Shown: piece by piece, positions 1 through 11,435 of the stretch
Numbering within the stretch: position 1 is the stretch's first letter
Layout: each line of letters opens with the position of its first letter
Assembly (NCBI GenBank): GCA_002722295.1
Contig: PBLF01000023.1
Coordinates: 21,105 to 85,104 of the forward strand
DNA length: 64,000 nucleotides
Direction: 5' to 3'
From: Stappia sp.
GTDB lineage: Bacteria > Pseudomonadota > Alphaproteobacteria > Rhizobiales > Stappiaceae
The notes under the pieces: model-generated
Seen by the model: only the letters and a program-made list of their open reading frames with translations
Told to the model about the DNA's origin: nothing
Databases searched by the model: none
Translations under genes and position numbers: made by a program

Positions 1-410
1 TCGAGCCACTGGTCAAGCGGGACGTCGGAAACGCGAATGCCCTGCGAGGCATCCTCCACCGGACCTTCGGCAAGCGACAGCGTCCAGACGTCCGTTTCGC
101 CCTCCCGGCTCCAGTTTCTGATGTCCGCGTGATCGATGACCTGCATGGGCGTCAGGGGTGTCACGCGCAGATGGAAGGGAACACCGTTGCGAGCGAAATG
201 CGCCCGCGCGGCGGCAAGCCGGGCCGGCACGCCGGCCCCGTCAGCCGGGTTGTGTATATTGAGCGAATTGACGCGCCGCGCCGGATTTCCCGGCGACAGG
301 CGCACCAGCCACGCGCCGTCGAGATGCAGCCGGTCGCTCGGGAAGGCGTTCACATTGGCCTGCTCGATGGCCGTGACCAGCGCGCGGCCTGCGACAAAAC
401 CATCGTTCAC
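1..410 (-). CDS. GNAT family N-acetyltransferase, partial (C-terminus beyond window edge)
   Basis: On the minus strand a frame opens at GTG 410 and stays open for 136 codons to the window edge, so only the N-terminal part is seen. It holds an Arg-Arg-Val-Asn-Ser motif near residues 45-49 and a following helix-rich stretch, typical of the GNAT acetyltransferase that sits after argJ in Rhizobiales. The GTG overlaps the argJ stop as GTGA (407-410), so it is translationally coupled to argJ. I infer an acetyl-CoA-dependent N-acyltransferase. The acetyl-CoA pyrophosphate loop is not in the window, and the substrate is unknown. Confidence 0.75.
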   Translation of the reverse strand, partial: MNDGFVAGRALVTAIEQANVNAFPSDRLHLDGAWLVRLSPGNPARRVNSLNIHNPADGAGVPARLAAARAHFARNGVPFHLRVTPLTPMQVIDHADIRNWSREGETDVWTLSLAEGPVEDASQGIRVSDVPLDQWL

Positions 411-1639
411 GAGCGATAGTCGCCGTTGATCGCGACGTATTCCTTCGTGAGGTCGCAGGTCCAGACGCTGGACGCGCCCTGTCCCAGGCCGAGGTCGACC
501 CGGATCGCGATCTCCTGCTCGCGCATGACGGCGGACGCCGCCTCCTCGGAGTAATCGGGATCGCGCTCCCCGTCGACAGCGACGCGCACGTCGCCGAACC
601 AGATCGCCAGCCGGTCGCGGTCGGCCGGTTCACCGGCCTTGCCCACCGCCATGACGATGCGGCCCCAGTTCGCGTCCTCGCCGGCGACCGCGGTCTTGAC
701 CAGCGGAGAATTGGCGATCGAGAACGCGATCCTGCGCGCCGAGATATCGCTTTCGGCCCCCGTCACCGTGATTTCGACGAACTTGCGCGCCCCCTCGCCG
801 TCCTTGACGATCATGTGGGCGAGATCGCGCATCAGCGCGGCAAGCGCCTCGCGGAACCCGGCAAGCCTGGGATCAGAGGCATCCTCGATGCGTACTCCGC
901 CGGCCGCCCCGGTCGCGAACAGGAGCACCGTGTCGGAGGTCGAGGTATCGCCGTCGATGGTGATGGCGTTGAACGTGTCGCCGACCGCGCCCGACAGAAG
1001 TTCCTGAAGGGCGGCCGGTGCGATGGATGCATCCGTGACGAGGAAGGACAGCATGGTCGCCATGTCCGGCGCGATCATGCCCGCTCCCTTGGCGATGCCG
1101 TTGAGCGTCACCGTGGTGTCGCCCACCTTCACCTGGCGTCCGAGCGCCTTGGGATAGGTGTCGGTGGTCATGATCGCGCGGGCCGCGTCCTGCCAGCTCC
1201 CCGCCGTCGCGCCACCGACGAGCCCGTCGATCACGCCGGAGAACTTCTGCGCCGGAAGCGGCTCGCCGATCACGCCGGTGGAGGCGAGGAACACCTCGCC
1301 CGGCGCGCAGCCGACGGCGGTCGCGGCAAGGCGGGCGGACAGCTCGGTCGCCTCCTTGCCCTTCTTGCCGGTAAAGGCATTGGCATTGCCGGAGTTGACG
1401 AGCAAGGCCCGGGCCCGTCCACCGGCGAGGCTGTCACGGCACCAGTCGACGGCGGCCGACGGGCAGCGCGAACGGGTGAAGACACCCGCCACGTCCGCCC
1501 CCTCGTCGAACACCATCATCAGCACATCGGTGCGCCCGGCGTACTTGATTCCGGCCTGTGCCGTGGCAAATCGCACGCCCCCGACCGGGGGAAGCTCGGG
1601 ATAGGCGGACGGGGCCAGCGGAGAGACGGCAGTCGACAT
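407..1639 (-). CDS. argJ: Bifunctional ornithine acetyltransferase / N-acetylglutamate synthase
   Basis: ArgJ moves the acetyl group from N2-acetylornithine to glutamate, closing the cyclic arginine pathway; in its bifunctional form it can also acetylate glutamate from acetyl-CoA. The cytoplasmic enzyme is made as a precursor that cleaves itself. Here the self-cleavage motif is at Ala194-Thr195 (context [14 protein letters not shown]), Thr195 being the nucleophile of the beta chain. The 410 residues match the usual family length. ATG 1639 was chosen because an AGGAG lies just upstream and the protein begins at the conserved N-terminal region; a longer frame reaches 1849 but has no support. 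A GNAT gene follows with a GTGA overlap. The sequence alone cannot decide mono- versus bifunctional activity. Confidence 0.96.
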   Translation of the reverse strand: MSTAVSPLAPSAYPELPPVGGVRFATAQAGIKYAGRTDVLMMVFDEGADVAGVFTRSRCPSAAVDWCRDSLAGGRARALLVNSGNANAFTGKKGKEATELSARLAATAVGCAPGEVFLASTGVIGEPLPAQKFSGVIDGLVGGATAGSWQDAARAIMTTDTYPKALGRQVKVGDTTVTLNGIAKGAGMIAPDMATMLSFLVTDASIAPAALQELLSGAVGDTFNAITIDGDTSTSDTVLLFATGAAGGVRIEDASDPRLAGFREALAALMRDLAHMIVKDGEGARKFVEITVTGAESDISARRIAFSIANSPLVKTAVAGEDANWGRIVMAVGKAGEPADRDRLAIWFGDVRVAVDGERDPDYSEEAASAVMREQEIAIRVDLGLGQGASSVWTCDLTKEYVAINGDYRS

Positions 1640-1740
1640 CGGGCGCGCTCCTCGAGTGCGGAAGATCTGGTGCCGGGAGCCTTGCCCGAACCGCCTTGGC
1701 GAAGCAAGTCCCTTGCCCCCGTCCGCAAGCGTCGTCCCCG

Positions 1741-1998
1741 TCAGCGGGCCGGATGCATGAAAGCGAAAAACCGCCGATACAGGAACGGGATGATGCCCCA
1801 GATCATCGCAAGAACCACAACGGGCACGAGGATCAGCGTGCGCTGCCATACGTCCCAGCCCGTCGTTATCGGCTGGATCATGTAGAGAAGAAGCGTCACC
1901 AGCGGGTAGACGCCGGCGAAGACGAGAAGCGCGAAACGCGGGCGCGAGAGCACCGGCGCGGCTTTGGCGGAAGAATGGGTCGAGGAGGAATGGCTCAT
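1741..1998 (-). CDS. Small two-helix membrane protein
   Basis: This 85-residue protein has a short Ser/Ala-rich cytoplasmic head, then two transmembrane segments (about residues 25-45 and 52-75) separated by a turn containing [11 protein letters not shown], and a basic tail. The helix pair resembles the membrane anchor found at the C-terminus of some antibiotic-biosynthesis-monooxygenase (ABM) proteins; here it stands alone. ATG 1998 has a GGAG seven bases upstream and is preferred to GTG 2010. It is divergent from a TetR gene with operator-like palindromes between them, so it is the most likely target of that repressor. Its function is unknown. Confidence 0.7.
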   Translation of the reverse strand: MSHSSSTHSSAKAAPVLSRPRFALLVFAGVYPLVTLLLYMIQPITTGWDVWQRTLILVPVVVLAMIWGIIPFLYRRFFAFMHPAR

Positions 1999-2059
1999 GG
2001 GTTGCTCCACTATGGCGCCTGGATCGGACGTTTGTTCGCGGGCATGTCGGGTCGCACCA

Positions 2060-2080
2060 AACGAAACGGCCCGTTTCGTT
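2060..2080. promoter_or_regulatory. Perfect 21-bp palindrome, likely TetR operator
   Basis: Two 10-bp arms (AACGAAACGG and CCGTTTCGTT) are exact inverse complements around one central C. It lies in the divergent gap between the small membrane protein and the TetR gene, 112 bases before the regulator start. The CCGTTTCGT half-site recurs in a second site at 2091. Size and placement fit an autoregulatory TetR dimer site; binding is inferred. Confidence 0.6.
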
Positions 2081-2090
2081 ACGCTTATCT

Positions 2091-2108
2091 ATACGGACCG
2101 TTTCGTAT
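2091..2108. promoter_or_regulatory. Second operator-like inverted repeat
   Basis: ATACG and CGTAT form 5-bp arms around an 8-bp centre, and the right half repeats CCGTTTCGTA from the perfect palindrome at 2060-2080. The two centres are about 29-30 bp apart, close to three helical turns, which would allow two dimers to bind on the same face. It lies 84 bases before the TetR start codon. Confidence 0.45.
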
Positions 2109-2191
2109 CGTCAAGAGGGCTGCTAACCTGATATGACTCACGCGGTTGGTCCGTCGATGCGGGCGGGAAGAGGGCTGCGAAAGGACGGACG

Positions 2192-2815
2192 ATGACCGAC
2201 GGCACGCAGGATACGGACGGGACGGACGCTGAGGCGAGCGCCCAGCGTACGTCCATAGGCGCAAGACGAAATCCGGCCACGGCGGAGGCGATCCGTCTGG
2301 CCGCGACCGAAATCCTTGCCGAAAAAGGCTATGCGGGCTTTTCCGTGGAGGCCGTGGCGCGGCGGGCCCGCGCCGGCAAGCCGACCATCTACCGGTGGTG
2401 GCCCAGCAAGGCCGAACTGCTTCTCGACGTCTATCACCGGCAGAAGACGGGCATGCCGGAGCCCGATACGGGCTCACTGGTCGAGGACCTGACGATCTAT
2501 CTGGACGCGCTTCTGCACATCTGGCGCGAGACGCCGTCGGGCACGGTGTTCCGCTCGCTGATCGCCGAGGCCCAGACGGACAGTGCCGCCGCGCGGGCGC
2601 TCAGGACCTACCTGGACCAGCGGCTCGACCAGAGTGCCGCGATGATCCGTCGCGCCCGGACCCGCGGCGAGATCTCCGAAACCGTCGACCCGCTGCTCGC
2701 CATGGAACTCGTCACCAGTCTTGCCTGGACCCGTCTCGTGACGGACCGGCTCGATATGGAAACGGCCGCCGTGAGGGCGGCCGTCTCGCTGTTCGTGGAA
2801 AGCTGGCGGGCCTGA
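2192..2815 (+). CDS. TetR/AcrR family transcriptional regulator
   Basis: A 207-residue TetR repressor. After a 25-residue disordered head, the N-terminal helix-turn-helix spans about residues 29-75 (core GYAGFSVEAVARRA.. GKPTIYRWW), with the typical T-I-Y-R-W-W recognition helix end. The C-terminal all-helical half would hold the ligand pocket and dimer interface and resembles the TetR_C_11-like group. The two inverted repeats just upstream suggest autoregulation and control of the divergent small membrane protein. The inducer is unknown. Confidence 0.9.
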   Translation: MTDGTQDTDGTDAEASAQRTSIGARRNPATAEAIRLAATEILAEKGYAGFSVEAVARRARAGKPTIYRWWPSKAELLLDVYHRQKTGMPEPDTGSLVEDLTIYLDALLHIWRETPSGTVFRSLIAEAQTDSAAARALRTYLDQRLDQSAAMIRRARTRGEISETVDPLLAMELVTSLAWTRLVTDRLDMETAAVRAAVSLFVESWRA

Positions 2816-2828
2816 CCCGCCGGCCGGC

Positions 2829-3722
2829 TCAGTCGGCCTTCTTGGTCTCGCCGTCCGTTTCGGCGGCGCCCTTGTCGTCCGTGGCCTCTTCCGCGCCGAA
2901 CACCTCGATTTCGGTCGAGGCCTTCAGATCTTCCATGACCTTGGCATACCGCTCGCGCAGGAGTTCCTGGCGAAGGCGCTCACGCACCTCGTCCAGCTCC
3001 GGCGCCGGCTGCTTGCGAACGTCCTCGAGCTTGATGACGTGCCAGCCGAACTGGGTCTGCACGGGCTCCTTGGTGAACTGGCCGACCTCGAGCGCGAAGG
3101 CCGCGTCGGCGAATTCCTTGACCATGCGGCCCTTGGTGAAATAGCCGAGATCACCGCCGTTGGGGCCGGACGGCCCGGTCGACTTCTCCTTGGCCACCTC
3201 GGCGAAGTCCGCGCCGCCCTCGAGGTCCTTGATGATCGCCTCGGCCTCTTCCTTCGTTTCCACGAGGATGTGGCGGGCGTGACGCTCCTCCTCGCCGGCA
3301 TAGTCGGCGAATTCCTTGTCGTAGGCGGCCTGGACGTCGGCGTCGGTGATCTTCTGCTCGACCTCGCGCGCCAGATAGGCGTTGCGAAGCGCGCGGGTCT
3401 TGAGGAATTCGACCTGGCGCTCGAACTCGGGCTCCTTGTCGATGCCGGCCGCGCGTGCCGCGTTGGCCATCACCTGCATGTCGACCATGACGTCGGTGAG
3501 CACGCCGCGCCACTGGGTCGGCGGCACCTGGCGGAGCTGGTCGGCGAAATCGCGCGACGCGAAGGCGATGTCGGCCTCGGTGATGGTCGTGTCGCCCACC
3601 TTGGCGACCGCATCGCCCGGCTCCTGGGCCTGGGCCGGAGCGGCCGCGCCAAAGGCAAGTGCCAGGGCAAAAAGCCCCCCGGCGAGGGTTCGGCCGCTGA
3701 TGGCGCTCGGGTGACGTGTCAT
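2829..3722 (-). CDS. Periplasmic peptidyl-prolyl cis-trans isomerase, parvulin (PpiC/SurA-like)
   Basis: A 297-residue exported foldase. Residues 1-32 are a signal peptide ending in AQA. Residues 37-140 form a helical chaperone-like (SurA_N-type) segment. The parvulin domain spans about 147-235, with HARHILVET at its start, the GGDLGYF loop, and the QFGWHVIKL end that belongs to the active site. The Lys/Asp/Glu-rich tail is disordered. It probably assists folding of envelope proteins after Sec export, which fits its divergent position next to secA. ATG 3722 has an excellent AAGGAG six bases upstream; the longer frame to 3935 is not supported. Confidence 0.93.
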   Translation of the reverse strand: MTRHPSAISGRTLAGGLFALALAFGAAAPAQAQEPGDAVAKVGDTTITEADIAFASRDFADQLRQVPPTQWRGVLTDVMVDMQVMANAARAAGIDKEPEFERQVEFLKTRALRNAYLAREVEQKITDADVQAAYDKEFADYAGEEERHARHILVETKEEAEAIIKDLEGGADFAEVAKEKSTGPSGPNGGDLGYFTKGRMVKEFADAAFALEVGQFTKEPVQTQFGWHVIKLEDVRKQPAPELDEVRERLRQELLRERYAKVMEDLKASTEIEVFGAEEATDDKGAAETDGETKKAD

Positions 3723-3819
3723 TCTATCTCCTTCCACTGGATGGACGCGGTCTGCCCGGGGGCGGTCCTGGACCCGCGGCCGGCCGCGGCGCGCGCACAC
3801 TGGCGCAAAAGACGCGGCG

Positions 3820-3848
3820 TTGACAACCTTCCGACCCCCTCTTATCTC
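3820..3848 (+). promoter_or_regulatory. Sigma-70-type promoter for secA
   Basis: TTGACA at 3820-3825 is followed after exactly 17 bases by TATCTC at 3843-3848. It faces secA and would leave a leader of about 165 nt before ATG 4024. The 301-base divergent gap 3723-4023 otherwise shows nothing strong; a secM-like arrest ORF was looked for in the leader and not seen. Confidence 0.6.
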
Positions 3849-4023
3849 TCGAACGGCCCGGCCGGTCGGCCGAACGGCTTCTTGTCGAGCGTGCGTCCCT
3901 CTCCCCTCCCATTGCGGCGGATCTGAGGCTGGCACGCGCCCGTATCGTCAATCTGATCAGTGGATCGCCGCCTGCTCTTAAGAACATCCGGGCGGCAGCC
4001 GCGTGAAGCATAAGGACCGCCAC

Positions 4024-6801
<2,778 letters not shown>

Positions 6802-6830
6802 GCCTTGCAGCGCGGAACAATGTGAATACG

Positions 6831-6864
6831 GCCGGGCGGGAGGAATTCCCGCCCGGCTTTTTTT
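6831..6864 (+). terminator. Rho-independent terminator of secA
   Basis: An 11-bp perfect stem (GCCGGGCGGGA with its complement) around a five-base loop is followed by seven T residues at 6858-6864. It lies 29 bases after the secA stop and separates secA from the cyclase gene. Confidence 0.93.
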
Positions 6865-6966
6865 GTCCGCGAGGCAGCAGCTCCTGCCCGCGATTGATCC
6901 CGCCGGACGCCACACGATATGAAGAAGCGATCGCGCGGCATGCCGCCGCCCGTCGCGGGAGGAGCC

Positions 6967-8163
6967 ATGCGCACGCGCCCGGAGCTTGAGGAGATCGAGG
7001 ACTGGCTGATCCGCGAGGCGCTCGGCAGTCCGGACATATCCGCCCTGTTCGCGGGCACCTGCGAGCGTCTTCGCTCCCTGGGGATTCCGATCGTTCGCGC
7101 CAATCTGGCCTGGGCCACCCTTCATCCGCTCGTCGACGCCGAAGCGGTGCTGTGGACCCTGGATGAGGGCGCGCGCTTCGAGCAGTACCGTCATGAGCAT
7201 GGCGAGGGCGCGGAATGGCTCGACAGTCCGATCCGGGCCTTGATCGTCAGCGGCGAGGACCGCCTGCGGCGCAATCTGGCCGCCGCCAACACGGATCCGG
7301 GCTTTCCCCTGCTGCGCCGCCTGCGTGACGAGGGACATACGGACTACCTTTTGATGCGCACGGGCTTCGACCTCCCCAACACCAACGAGACGGGCACCTC
7401 GGGCATGATCGCGAGTTGGGCGACGCGCGCGCCTGACGGCTTCGACGCCCGTTCGGTGGACGACGTCGAGTACCTGCAGATCCGCCTGGCGCTGGCGGCC
7501 CGCTCCACCATCCAGACGCGCATCGCCAGCACACTTGCCGAAACCTATCTGGGGCGCCGTGCCGGCCGCCACGTGCTATCCGGCAAGATCCGCCACGGGG
7601 ATGGGGAGATCCTGGAGGCGGTGATCTTCTATTCCGACCTGCGCGATTCGACCGGCCTTGCCGACCGGCTCCCGCCGGACGTCTACCTCGCGCATCTCAA
7701 CACCTATTTCGACGCGGCGGCGGGCGCCGTGACGGAGGCCGGCGGCGACGTGCTCGACTTTATCGGCGACGCGATACTCGCCGTCTTTCCCATCGAGGTC
7801 GACGGCTTCCAGGCCGCCGCGTCGCGCGCGCTTCAGGCCGCCGAGACCGCGCTGGTGCGCATGGATCAAGCGGCAGAAGGGGCCTCCCTTCCCCTGCGCT
7901 GCGGCATCGCGCTCTCGCACGGGTCCGTGATGTTCGGCAACATCGGCGTCGCGGATCGCATGACCTTCTCGGTCATCGGCCCCACGGTGAACGCGGCCGC
8001 CCGCATCGAGCAGATGACCAAGACGCTCGCGAGCCCGCTTCTGGTCACCTCCGAGATCGCCGCCGTCGCGCCCGGACGCTTCGAACGGCGCGGAAGCTAC
8101 CCGCTCGCCGGTTTCGGCGCCGAGGTCGAACTTTACGCCCCCCGGGGTCCGGTGACGCCGTGA
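6967..8163 (+). CDS. Adenylate/guanylate cyclase domain protein (class III)
   Basis: A 398-residue cytosolic protein. Residues 1-200 are an uncharacterised N-terminal region with the flavour of a small-molecule sensing domain (it includes PIVRANLAWATLHPLVDAEAVLW near 41-63). Residues 215-390 are a class III cyclase catalytic domain: the first metal-binding Asp lies in FYSDLRDST (Asp224), the second in DVLDFIGDAI (Asp268), followed by a GNIGVADRMTFSVIGPTVNAAARIE block. It should make cAMP (or cGMP) from the nucleoside triphosphate. ATG 6967 follows GGGAGGAGCC; an in-frame ATG at 6919 has no good site. No partner gene is adjacent. Confidence 0.9.
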   Translation: MRTRPELEEIEDWLIREALGSPDISALFAGTCERLRSLGIPIVRANLAWATLHPLVDAEAVLWTLDEGARFEQYRHEHGEGAEWLDSPIRALIVSGEDRLRRNLAAANTDPGFPLLRRLRDEGHTDYLLMRTGFDLPNTNETGTSGMIASWATRAPDGFDARSVDDVEYLQIRLALAARSTIQTRIASTLAETYLGRRAGRHVLSGKIRHGDGEILEAVIFYSDLRDSTGLADRLPPDVYLAHLNTYFDAAAGAVTEAGGDVLDFIGDAILAVFPIEVDGFQAAASRALQAAETALVRMDQAAEGASLPLRCGIALSHGSVMFGNIGVADRMTFSVIGPTVNAAARIEQMTKTLASPLLVTSEIAAVAPGRFERRGSYPLAGFGAEVELYAPRGPVTP

Positions 8164-8220
8164 ACGCGGCCCTGACCCGCTTCGCCTCCCCTCCAGAGAA
8201 CTGACAGTCTGTTCATATTT

Positions 8221-8237
8221 TTGTCATTGTGCGACAA
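8221..8237. promoter_or_regulatory. Inverted repeat upstream of the TRAP operon
   Basis: TTGTC and GACAA are exact 5-bp arms seven bases apart, 109 bases before dctQ. The TTGTC/GACAA half-site type is common among GntR-family operators, but the spacing is unusual and no regulator gene is adjacent. Offered as a weak operator candidate. Confidence 0.25.
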
Positions 8238-8345
8238 GCCATTATCGACGTTGCGTCAGTTTGACTCACCAACCGTTGGCTGCGTTTCTTGCTCTTGTCA
8301 GGAACTGCAGTGCCGGACATGATCGTCTCGCTTTAGGGAGGAGCC

Positions 8346-8849
8346 ATGCTGTTTCGTGCCATAGACGGCTTGAACGAGGTGGTCGGACGCGTCATCAGCG
8401 TGCTGGCCATCGTCTTCGCCGCGATCATCATTTACGACGTCATCATGCGATATGCGCTGAACGCCCCGACACGCTGGGCGTTCGACGTGACAAAGCAGCT
8501 TTTCGGATTCTACTTCGTGCTGCTGGGGGGCTACGCGCTGCGACATCAGGCGCATGTGCGGGTCGACCTGATCACCGGCGCCCTGCGCCCACGCGCCCGG
8601 CGCATTGTCGAGGCGGCGGGCTACCCGCTCTTTTTCTTTCCCTTCGCATGGGTATTCCTCGAGCAGTCGTGGATTTTCGCCGCCCGGTCCTGGAACCAGG
8701 GCGAGACGACCTACGGCGCCGTCCAGCTCCCCGTGTATCCGCTGAAGATGGCCATGTGCCTCGCGGCGGGTCTGCTGCTGCTGCAGGGCATTTCGGAATT
8801 CCTCAAGCTGGTCCTGGACCGGGAAGACGTCGTACGCCATGACGCCTGA
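8346..8849 (+). CDS. TRAP transporter small permease (DctQ family)
   Basis: A 167-residue inner-membrane protein with four predicted helices (about residues 14-36, 50-72, 90-110 and 133-153). It carries the family signature around RYALNAPTRWAFDVTKQLFG and the GGYALRHQAHVRVDLI segment. It pairs with the large permease to import a solute delivered by a periplasmic binding protein, driven by the sodium gradient. The ATG has AGGGAGGAG just upstream. Its 3' end overlaps the dctM start by 11 bases, so the two are coupled. Confidence 0.93.
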   Translation: MLFRAIDGLNEVVGRVISVLAIVFAAIIIYDVIMRYALNAPTRWAFDVTKQLFGFYFVLLGGYALRHQAHVRVDLITGALRPRARRIVEAAGYPLFFFPFAWVFLEQSWIFAARSWNQGETTYGAVQLPVYPLKMAMCLAAGLLLLQGISEFLKLVLDREDVVRHDA

Positions 8850-10164
8850 ACTCATCGCGGCCGCCATGTTCGGAATGCTCCTCCTGGGGCTGTTCATGGG
8901 GCATCCGCTTGCCTTCGTCCTCGGCGGTGCCGCGGTCGCGGGCACCCTCCTCGCCGGCAAGCCCATGCTGCTCGGCATCGTCGTCAACCGCATCTACGGC
9001 GACGTTCTCGACAACTACACGCTGATCGCGATCCCGCTCTTCGTGCTGATGGCACGCTTCCTGTCGGATTCCGGCGTCACCGACCGCATGTTCGAGACCC
9101 TGCGCCTGCTCATGTCGCGGGTGCGCGGCGGCCTGGCGCTCGCGGTCGTCTTCATCTCGATCCTGCTTGCGGCCACCACCGGCATCATCGGCGCGTCGAT
9201 CACGGTCATGGGCGTCATGGCACTGCGTCCCATGCTGCAATACGGCTACAGCGCGAGGCTCACCACGGGCGTCATCGCCTCCTCGGGCTGCCTCGGCATC
9301 CTCATCCCGCCGTCGATCATGCTGATCCTGATGGCGAGCTACTCGCCGCTTTCGGTGGGCGAGCTCTTCGCCGGGTCCATGGTTCCAGGCGTCCTGCTCG
9401 GCCTGCTCTACGCCGGATATGTCGCCCTGATCGCCATCCTGCGTCCCGATCTCGCGCCGTCGGTGGAGCCTGACGAGAAGGTCGGGCGCGGCGAGCTGCT
9501 GCGCCTTCTCGCCTTCGAGGCGGCACCGCCGCTCGTGCTGATCCTGGGCATTCTCGGAAGCCTTCTGGCCGGCATCGCCACCGCCACGGAAGCCTCCGCC
9601 ATCGGCGCGTTCCTGGCACTCGGCATCGTCATCGTGCGCGGCAAGTTCCAGATGAAGACCTTCTATGGCGCGCTGCTGGAGACGGGCCGCACTTCGGCGA
9701 TGATCCTGTTCATCGTCGTCGGGGCGACAGCCTTCACGGGCGTGTTCAACATCACCGGCGGCCTGCGTGCCGTGCAGGAGATCATCCGCAGCCTCGACAT
9801 GGAGCCCTGGGCCCTGATCGCCATGATGATGGTGATCGTGTTCCTGCTCGGCGCCTTCCTCGACTGGACGGGCATCGTGCTGCTGTCCTTCCCCATCTTC
9901 CTGCCCATCGTGCAGGAGATGAACGTGAGCCTTCTGTGGTTCGTGGTGCTGATGGCCGTCGTGCTTCAGACCTCGTTCCTCACCCCTCCATTCGGCTATG
10001 CGCTGTTCTACCTGCGGGCGATAGCCCCACGCAGCGTGTCGACCGGAGACATCATCATCGGCGTCCTGCCCTTCGTGGGACTGATCGTCATGATGTGCCT
10101 GCTGGTGGCCCTGGTCCCCGACCTCGTGACCTGGCTGCCCAGCGTTCTCTATGCAAGCAACTAG
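8839..10164 (+). CDS. TRAP transporter large permease (DctM family)
   Basis: A 441-residue polytopic permease with about 12 helices and the classic DctM features: an N-terminal LFMGHPLAFVLGG segment, the TTGIIGASITVMGVMAL re-entrant region, GCLGILIPPSIMLILMAS, and a second repeat with the LLSFPIFLPI and TPPFGYALFYLR motifs. It is the transport subunit that couples solute uptake to sodium. It starts inside the end of dctQ and is followed 15 bases later by the binding-protein gene, giving a Q-M-P operon. Confidence 0.95.
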   Translation: MTPELIAAAMFGMLLLGLFMGHPLAFVLGGAAVAGTLLAGKPMLLGIVVNRIYGDVLDNYTLIAIPLFVLMARFLSDSGVTDRMFETLRLLMSRVRGGLALAVVFISILLAATTGIIGASITVMGVMALRPMLQYGYSARLTTGVIASSGCLGILIPPSIMLILMASYSPLSVGELFAGSMVPGVLLGLLYAGYVALIAILRPDLAPSVEPDEKVGRGELLRLLAFEAAPPLVLILGILGSLLAGIATATEASAIGAFLALGIVIVRGKFQMKTFYGALLETGRTSAMILFIVVGATAFTGVFNITGGLRAVQEIIRSLDMEPWALIAMMMVIVFLLGAFLDWTGIVLLSFPIFLPIVQEMNVSLLWFVVLMAVVLQTSFLTPPFGYALFYLRAIAPRSVSTGDIIIGVLPFVGLIVMMCLLVALVPDLVTWLPSVLYASN

Positions 10165-10179
10165 ACGGGAGGAGACGTC

Positions 10180-11277
10180 ATGCTGAAGACATCCCTGAAA
10201 TACGCCGCAAGCCTTGCCGTGCTCGCCACCGTGGCGGGCCCCGCCCTGGCGCAGGAAAGCTGGACGATGACCACCACCTGGCCGTCGTCCCTGGAGCTGA
10301 TCGAGACCGACAAGCATTTCGTCGAGCTCGCCAACAAGCTCACCGAGGGCGAGCTGACCATCGACTTCTACGAGGGCGGCAGCCTCGTTCCCTCGGGCGA
10401 GGTGTTCGGCGCCGTCGAATCCGGCTCCATCCAGGCCGGCGGCGACTGGCCGGGGTACTGGGCCGGCCGCGATCCCGCGTTCTCGCCGCTTTCCACCACC
10501 GCCAGCCTGTTCAACGCCGTCGACTACGTGAACTGGATCAAGCAGTGGGGCGGTGACGAGCTCTACATGGAGACCTACGGCAAGTTCGGCATGGTCTATC
10601 TGCCCTACGGCGTGACCAACAACGAGTCCGGCTTCCGCACCAACGCGCCGATCCGCAACCTCGAGGACCTCCAGGGCAAGCGCCTGCGCCTGTCCGGCCT
10701 CGAGCAGGGCCGCCTGCTGGAGAAGCTCGGCGGCAGCCAGGTCTCCATGGCCGGTGGCGAGATCTACCAGTCGCTTGAGCGCGGCGTGATCGACGGAGCC
10801 GAGTTTTCCACGCCGAACGTCGACTATTCCGGCGGCTTCCAGCAGGTCACCAAGTACTGGTCGACCCCGGGCTGGCACCAGTCGGCCTCGGTCTTCGGCG
10901 TGATGATCAACAAGGCCGCCTGGGACGCGCTGTCGCCCGAGACCCAGGAGAAGCTGAAGATCGCCGCCGACGCAACGCTTCTGTGGTCGCTCGCCTTCAC
11001 CGAGAAGCGCGCCAACGAGGCCTACGCCAAGTTCCAGGAAGCCGGCACCGAGATCACCCGCATGGATGACGAGACGCTGGCCAAGATCCAGGAAATGGCC
11101 AACGAGGTCATCGTGGAGACCGCCTGCGAGACCCCGTCCTCGGCGAAGGTCTATCTCAGCCAGCTCTCCTACCTGGAGGACTATCGCGGCTGGCGCGAGG
11201 CGTCCGCGCCGTTCAATCTCGGCCGCACCCCGAACGGTCCGGACATCGAGAAGATCCGCGCCTGCGCCGAAAAGTAA
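10180..11277 (+). CDS. TRAP transporter periplasmic solute-binding protein (DctP family, TakP-like)
   Basis: A 365-residue binding protein with a 24-residue signal peptide ending in ALA. The mature part starts SWTMTTTWPSS. It shows the family pattern of a GGSLVPSGEVFGAVESG loop, the conserved RLSGLEQGRLLEKLGG ligand arginine region, and WHQSASVFGVMINKAAW. The overall pattern (NWIKQWGGDELYMETYGKFG.., then a Tyr/Trp-rich YWSTPGWHQ stretch) resembles the 2-oxoacid binder TakP, so a carboxylate ligand is a fair guess, not proof. The ATG follows GGGAGGAG. The PfkB kinase gene further on could act on the same substrate, but an unrelated gene lies between. Confidence 0.92.
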   Translation: MLKTSLKYAASLAVLATVAGPALAQESWTMTTTWPSSLELIETDKHFVELANKLTEGELTIDFYEGGSLVPSGEVFGAVESGSIQAGGDWPGYWAGRDPAFSPLSTTASLFNAVDYVNWIKQWGGDELYMETYGKFGMVYLPYGVTNNESGFRTNAPIRNLEDLQGKRLRLSGLEQGRLLEKLGGSQVSMAGGEIYQSLERGVIDGAEFSTPNVDYSGGFQQVTKYWSTPGWHQSASVFGVMINKAAWDALSPETQEKLKIAADATLLWSLAFTEKRANEAYAKFQEAGTEITRMDDETLAKIQEMANEVIVETACETPSSAKVYLSQLSYLEDYRGWREASAPFNLGRTPNGPDIEKIRACAEK

Positions 11278-11287
11278 GCGGCACACC

Positions 11288-11311
11288 TGCCGGCGGAGCG
11301 ATCCGCCGGCA
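11288..11311 (+). other. Perfect stem-loop with GNRA-type loop after the TRAP operon
   Basis: A 10-bp perfect stem, TGCCGGCGGA with its complement, closes a GCGA tetraloop 11 bases after the dctP stop. No T-run follows, so it is more likely an mRNA 3'-end stabiliser or Rho-dependent end than an intrinsic terminator. Confidence 0.4.
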
Positions 11312-11357
11312 CTGTCTCGCGATCTGCAGGCCGTAAACCTGCAAGCCAGAAACGATG

Positions 11358-11381
11358 AAAGCCGGCCCCGGGGCCGGCTTT
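11358..11381. terminator. Palindromic bidirectional terminator candidate
   Basis: A 24-bp perfect palindrome (arm AAAGCCGGCCCC) sits between the convergent dctP and L,D-transpeptidase genes. The T-rich flank is short on each side, so termination in both directions is plausible but not certain. Confidence 0.5.
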
Positions 11382-11435
11382 CGCATTTGAGAAGAAGCCC
11401 TTCCAGGTCGGTCAGGACCCGAAGCGTCGAGGCCC

